A DNA stretch of 64,000 nt, taken from Marinilongibacter aquaticus. Its GTDB lineage: Bacteria; Bacteroidota; Bacteroidia; Cytophagales; Spirosomataceae. The stretch covers positions 4,571,933-4,635,932 of the forward strand of contig NZ_CP083757.1 of the NCBI RefSeq assembly GCF_020149935.1, in the 5' to 3' direction. The translations under genes and the position numbers were made by a program. Shown in pieces: positions 60,008 through 64,000 of the stretch; position 1 is the stretch's first letter; every line of letters starts with the position of its first letter. The notes beneath the pieces were generated by a model. That model was not told the DNA's origin, ran no database searches, and was given only the letters and a program-made list of their open reading frames with translations.

Positions 60008-62812
60008 TCAAAGGTTCATCATAAATTCGTTCAGGTTTTCGTGGCTGTCGAGCGAAAGTTTCTTTCTCAGGCGATAGCGTTTCAATTCTACGCTTCTGGG
60101 CGTAATGTTGAGCAATTGTGCAATTTCTTTCGACGACAAGTTCATGCGTAAATAGGCTGCCAAACGCAGATCGCCTTGCGAAAGGCTGGGGAAGCTTTGG
60201 GCCAGTTTTTTCAGAAAAGATTCGTGAACTTGATTGAAATTCGTTTCAAACACTTTCCAATCTTGGCTGTTTGCCAAGTTCGAATCCAGACTTTGGGCTA
60301 TTTTTTTCAGATTGCCTTGGTTTTCCTTTTGTCGGCTAGCTTCTTTGATTCGTTCTTTCAAATTCGTGAGAAACTCGTTTTTTTTGATGAGGTTCATTGT
60401 CGAATTGGCCAGCTCTTCAGATTTTCGAATGACATCGGCTTGCAATTGCTGGTTTCGCACCCTGATTATTTCCTGTTTGACATGGGTTTGATGGGCTTCT
60501 TCCAAGCGAATTTGTTGACGTTGTAAATTGCGAAGATGCAATTGATATGCCCAATAGACGAGTCCTAAAGTCAGCAAAAAATACACAAGCTTGCTCAGCG
60601 TATTCCAATACCAAGGAGCCAAGATTTCAAAATCGAAATGGCTGCTCTGTGGCTCATTGTTGCTTTTCAATTCAAGGCTGTATCGGCCAGGAGGAAGATT
60701 GTAAAACCATTTTTCACTGTTTTTGCTTAAAACCGACCAAGATTTGCTTTGACCGAGCAAACGGTAGCTGTAGAGAATGGGTTCGCCCACATCTTGAGGC
60801 GTGAAAAAGAAACCCAAGGTGTTTTGTTTGTACGATAAATTGATTTTCGGCAAATAACTTGCATTGAAGATTCGCCTTTTTTCTGGAAAGCCTTCCACAA
60901 CCATTTCGCGTATACGGGGTATGGTTTTGCTTTTGTTTTCGCCCCCAAACAGCTCGCTTTGTTCAACTTGAGCAAAGCCATCTTCTAGGCAAAAAAGAAG
61001 ACTTTTTCCTTCGTTAATCGACTCGATGTTCTCCGAGCCTTCTACAAAACGGCGGTTGTCGAAATGAATCAGATAGGTGAATCGACTGCCCGACCATTCA
61101 TACAGATTCCCGTTTTCATCCAATGCCATAAGCGAGGGGCCGAGCTGCGGAAAGAGCTTCACAATAGGGAGAGCACTTTGGAAACGAGTACTTTTTTTAA
61201 ATTCATTTACTTGTGGATCAAAATAAAAAATGCCCTCTCGGGTAGTGACCAAGAGCGTGTCCTGAAACATGCACATGTTGACTTGCGAGCCTATAAAGCG
61301 TTCTTCGGTAAAGGTCAGTTCCTCGCGAATGCGTTTTAGGTTTTGGTCCAGTGTGAGGCGTTTGAGACCGATAAACGGCATATTGACCCAAATGCGGCCA
61401 TTCTTGTCTTCTTCTATTTCCCTCACCGGATTGAGGAAGGTTTCGATGGAATGGTTGAACAGCCATTTTCCGCTTTCATTTTTTCGAAAAAACGAAAGCC
61501 ATGTGTAGGTGCCTTGGAGCAAAAAAGTGGGATTCGACTTGAGTTTTTTCAATGCCCAGCCTCCATTGACATTGGAAATCTTCTGAGCCTCGAGTCCTTC
61601 GATCAGATAGGTGCCCTCGTTGTTTCCGCAAATGAGTTGGTCATCAATTTCATGCAGACTCCAGGTTTGTCCAAACACATTCGATACGGCTTTAAAACTG
61701 AGCATACTGCCAATTTTTGAAGCAAAAAGGCCTTGATTGGTGGCCAAGTACAAGTAACCTTTGGACGAGGCAATGTCGAAAATGGCTCCCAAACGACCAT
61801 CAATGTCTTTGTAATGCCTCACAGGCGAGTTCAGGCGTATTTCGGCGAGGCCATTGTCTAGCCCGAGCCAGAGGTTTCCTTTTTTGTCGAGGCAAATGGA
61901 AAGTACGGTATTGTTGGGCAAACCTTGTTTTTTGTTGATTTCGTAGACAATGTCGCCTTGGGCATTGGTGACAATAAGACCGTTTAACACAGTGCCAAAT
62001 GCATACTGATTGGTCGAAACTCGCACCGCTTTGTTCAACTGGCTGGTGACCAATCGAGCGTTCAGTGTGGTATTGAATACCTCAAAATTGCCCTGAGCGT
62101 AGCGATATATGCCACGGTTGGTGCCAATGAGTAATTCCCCCTTTTTCGGGCCTGCATTGATGGAAATCAGCGTTTTGTCTTTCAAAAAATGTTTGGTGCC
62201 CGCTAAAGAAATCAAGCGGTTTTCGAGCAATTCAAACACTTCGCCATCGATGGTGGGGACGAAAACCTTATCGCCCACTTTTTGAATAAAATGCAAATTG
62301 CCGGGCACTTTTAAGGCTGTGATTTGTCCGTCTTTTTTCAAAATGTACACATAGGCAAAGGATTGAAACAAAATCCCCTGATCCGTTTCTAATATATTCC
62401 AGATGGATTCGTGGTCGAAACTTTGGGCTTCTATCTTTTCACGCAGCGAATGGTATACCAATTTGCCATTGACATTGGCTTTCCAAAGGCCAAATTCGCC
62501 CAAAGCACCGCTGAAAATTCTCCCTTTCGAATCGACAAATACCGAACGCAGCGTTTTGGGTGTTTCATAAAGCCTCCATTGCCCGCCGTCGTATTCCAGC
62601 AAACCTTTTGTATTGGCTATATATAGGAAGCCGTTTTTCTGCGATTGGGCGATTGACCAGTTCTGTCTTTGTGCTTTGTAATGCTCGCGTGTGAAGGTTT
62701 TGATTTCGGGATAACCCAGTGAAGTTTGCGAAAAAAGCAAAGGGCAATGCAAGCCAATCAGAACCAATAGGCTAAAGAAAAAGGGGGCTTTATGACAATT
62801 CTTGAAAAACAT
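60008..62812 (-). CDS. Propeller/Y_Y_Y regulator with LuxR-type HTH
   Basis: A 934-residue membrane regulator. It has a signal segment (about 1-28), a periplasmic two-component-regulator propeller (repeats such as ENKRGNLWLGLDNGLAEI-type, here DKKGNLWLGLDNGLAEIR near 310; about 35-650), a Y_Y_Y domain (about 660-735; YNLPPGRYSLELKSNN), one membrane helix (near 745-765), a long coiled coil (about 770-850) and a C-terminal LuxR/GerE-like HTH (about 870-930; SQGDLRLAAYLRMNLSSKEIAQLL, NITPRSVELKRYRLRKKL). There is no histidine kinase, so it is a one-component relative of hybrid two-component regulators. Divergent from a SusC gene that it probably controls. Confidence 0.88.
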   Translation of the reverse strand: MFFKNCHKAPFFFSLLVLIGLHCPLLFSQTSLGYPEIKTFTREHYKAQRQNWSIAQSQKNGFLYIANTKGLLEYDGGQWRLYETPKTLRSVFVDSKGRIFSGALGEFGLWKANVNGKLVYHSLREKIEAQSFDHESIWNILETDQGILFQSFAYVYILKKDGQITALKVPGNLHFIQKVGDKVFVPTIDGEVFELLENRLISLAGTKHFLKDKTLISINAGPKKGELLIGTNRGIYRYAQGNFEVFNTTLNARLVTSQLNKAVRVSTNQYAFGTVLNGLIVTNAQGDIVYEINKKQGLPNNTVLSICLDKKGNLWLGLDNGLAEIRLNSPVRHYKDIDGRLGAIFDIASSKGYLYLATNQGLFASKIGSMLSFKAVSNVFGQTWSLHEIDDQLICGNNEGTYLIEGLEAQKISNVNGGWALKKLKSNPTFLLQGTYTWLSFFRKNESGKWLFNHSIETFLNPVREIEEDKNGRIWVNMPFIGLKRLTLDQNLKRIREELTFTEERFIGSQVNMCMFQDTLLVTTREGIFYFDPQVNEFKKSTRFQSALPIVKLFPQLGPSLMALDENGNLYEWSGSRFTYLIHFDNRRFVEGSENIESINEGKSLLFCLEDGFAQVEQSELFGGENKSKTIPRIREMVVEGFPEKRRIFNASYLPKINLSYKQNTLGFFFTPQDVGEPILYSYRLLGQSKSWSVLSKNSEKWFYNLPPGRYSLELKSNNEPQSSHFDFEILAPWYWNTLSKLVYFLLTLGLVYWAYQLHLRNLQRQQIRLEEAHQTHVKQEIIRVRNQQLQADVIRKSEELANSTMNLIKKNEFLTNLKERIKEASRQKENQGNLKKIAQSLDSNLANSQDWKVFETNFNQVHESFLKKLAQSFPSLSQGDLRLAAYLRMNLSSKEIAQLLNITPRSVELKRYRLRKKLSLDSHENLNEFMMNL

Positions 62813-62859
62813 TTATTCAGTGTTCAATCGACGGTATAGCAGGTGGATGATGTACCGAT

Positions 62860-62922
62860 ACCACATCAAAAATCAGCATTTTTTAAATAAGAAGGCCATA
62901 TGATGTGGTTTTGATGTGGTGT
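62860..62922 (+). promoter_or_regulatory. GATGTGGT repeats between propeller regulator and SusC
   Basis: Two tandem 11-bp units TGATGTGGTTT and TGATGTGGTGT (62901-62922, exactly one helical turn apart) face an inverted copy ACCACATCAAAA (62860-62871). The spacing is what a dimeric or multimeric HTH regulator would bind. They lie between the divergent regulator and SusC starts and are probably its operator. Confidence 0.5.
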
Positions 62923-63006
62923 GAAATTAGTTTCTGTGTAAGATGAGATCGACTTTTGTGCTCGAAAATTAATATTTATTATCAGATAAATCTAATACAC
63001 ATCTAC

Positions 63007-64000
63007 ATGCGTTCAAAAGTAAAAATGATGCGACCCATACTGGTCGTGTTGGGCTTGTGTTCCCATTTGTTGTCCTTTGCACAGCAGGTTGACGTGAAAG
63101 GGCAGGTAACCGAAGCTCAAATGCCGGAAGGAGTGCCTGGCGTAAGTGTCCAGGTGAAAGGAGGTACCGCGGGTACAATGACGGATATCGAAGGACGGTA
63201 TGCGATTTCTGTTCCGCCAAACGCCACATTGGTTTTTTCTTCAATTGGTTACGAAAGCCAAGAAATTCGGTTGGGTAGCCAAACTACTCTGAATGTGGTT
63301 TTAAACACGGCCGACAATTTGTTGGAGCAAGTGGTGGTGGTTGGTTATGGGGAGCAAAGAAAGGCTGAAGTAACCGGGGCGATCGTGAATGTAAAAGGGG
63401 AAGAGATTTACAAACAGGCTTCGACCAATGCGGTAAGTGCCCTGCAAGGAAAAGTTGCAGGTGTTCAAATTAACAATACGGGAAGGCCGGGCGATTCGCC
63501 ACAAATCCGTATCAGAGGTTTGGGAACCGTATACGGAAATGCCAATCCGCTCTATATCGTGGACGGTGTTTGGTTCGACGACATCAGTTTCTTGAACCCT
63601 GCGGACATTGAGAGCATGAGCATTTTAAAGGATGCTTCGGCTCAGTCTATTTACGGTATCCGTGCGGCCAATGGCGTGGTTTTGGTCACCACACGCAGAG
63701 GCAAGGCCGATCATTCTGTTGTGAGTTACAACGGTTATGTGGGCGTTCAGTCCGTGACCAATCCGGTGAAAATGGCCAATGCCGATGAATACGGCACCTT
63801 GGTCAATGAACTCTCTGTTTTAAATGGCGGACAGCCTTTGGTAAACCAGAGCTATGGTGAAGGCACTTCTTGGGCCGATGAGATTTTGCGAAAAGCTTTC
63901 ATCACCAATCATCAACTTACGCTTTCCGGTGGTTCGCAAAAATCGAATTATTCCTTTTCTCTGGGCTATTTGAACCAGAACGGTATTGTACGCGGCAATG
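63007..64000 (+). CDS. SusC/RagA family outer membrane protein, cut by window end
   Basis: An open frame from the ATG at 63007 that runs off the right edge; 331 residues are visible. It has a signal peptide ending LLSFAQQ, a carboxypeptidase-regulatory-like domain (VDVKGQVTEAQMPEGVPGVSVQVKGG), the SusC box QVVVVGYGEQRK, and the plug domain (ANPLYIVDGVWFDD, IESMSILKDASAQSIYGIRAANGVVLVTT), running into the first barrel strands. It is the start of a third nutrient-uptake operon, divergent from the propeller/LuxR regulator. Expected SusD and enzyme genes lie beyond the window. Confidence 0.92.
   Translation, partial: MRSKVKMMRPILVVLGLCSHLLSFAQQVDVKGQVTEAQMPEGVPGVSVQVKGGTAGTMTDIEGRYAISVPPNATLVFSSIGYESQEIRLGSQTTLNVVLNTADNLLEQVVVVGYGEQRKAEVTGAIVNVKGEEIYKQASTNAVSALQGKVAGVQINNTGRPGDSPQIRIRGLGTVYGNANPLYIVDGVWFDDISFLNPADIESMSILKDASAQSIYGIRAANGVVLVTTRRGKADHSVVSYNGYVGVQSVTNPVKMANADEYGTLVNELSVLNGGQPLVNQSYGEGTSWADEILRKAFITNHQLTLSGGSQKSNYSFSLGYLNQNGIVRGN

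Noticed and set aside
1..64000. tRNA, rRNA, CRISPR arrays, insertion sequences, prophage or integration sites
   Set aside because: None was recognised on either strand: no cloverleaf with a conserved T-arm, no regularly spaced long repeats, and no transposase or integrase genes.

Overview
The window is bacterial chromosome from the phylum Bacteroidota, most likely a Cytophagales-type soil or aquatic glycan degrader (inference). The support is three SusC/SusD-type uptake loci, Bacteroidota-specific families (DUF3822, 7TMR-DISM and propeller regulators), very few Shine-Dalgarno sequences, and promoters that fit the Bacteroidota -33/-7 pattern (TTTG-like, about 19-22 bp, TAnnTTTG). No tRNA, rRNA, insertion sequence, prophage or CRISPR array was seen.

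1-18.4 kb is mostly housekeeping. A secreted BNR-type protein (cut by the window edge) and a polysaccharide deacetylase are divergent. Then comes a tightly overlapping nine-gene minus-strand operon: NUDIX, DUF3822, a 46-residue membrane peptide, PqqD-like, lasso-B2-like protease, HPr-kinase-like, nucleotidyltransferase, uvrC, DUF1569. Its middle genes match the leader-binding, protease, kinase and nucleotidyltransferase set of tailored lasso-peptide clusters, but there is no cyclase and no recognisable precursor. A RecD-like helicase with CorA, a methyltransferase, a glycosyltransferase, small membrane proteins, an Rrf2 regulator, an RsmB-type rRNA methyltransferase and a GH20 hexosaminidase follow.

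18.6-23.5 kb holds two tandem Tat-exported Gfo/Idh/MocA proteins, a membrane receptor fused to a LuxR-type DNA-binding domain, and a 566-bp gap. The gap contains what looks like a complete unannotated mini-gene: direct repeats, a promoter, a 26-codon ORF and a terminator.

23.5-42.6 kb is a rhamnose-glycan utilisation region. A kinase, an L-rhamnose isomerase and a fused aldolase/dehydrogenase form one operon. A divergent SusC-SusD-FG-GAP/UnbV operon follows, then a GH78 alpha-L-rhamnosidase and a GH2 enzyme. Surface binding and uptake, periplasmic cleavage and cytoplasmic L-rhamnose catabolism are all encoded. No rhamnose permease or mutarotase is in the window.

42.8-46 kb has a secreted amidohydrolase, a molybdopterin-fold periplasmic protein, a short ModE-like regulator with a ModE-box-like palindrome between those two, and a PD40 lipoprotein. 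46.2-52.9 kb has a second SusC/SusD pair divergent from a phosphodiesterase/alkaline phosphatase fusion, which suggests use of an organophosphate substrate. Next are a sugar-dehydrogenase/PKD/cytochrome c/CBM protein, RlmN, a double-aspartyl-protease PDZ protein with a methyltransferase, and glutaminase. The right edge begins another uptake locus: a propeller/LuxR regulator divergent from a SusC gene cut by the window end, with helically phased repeats between them.
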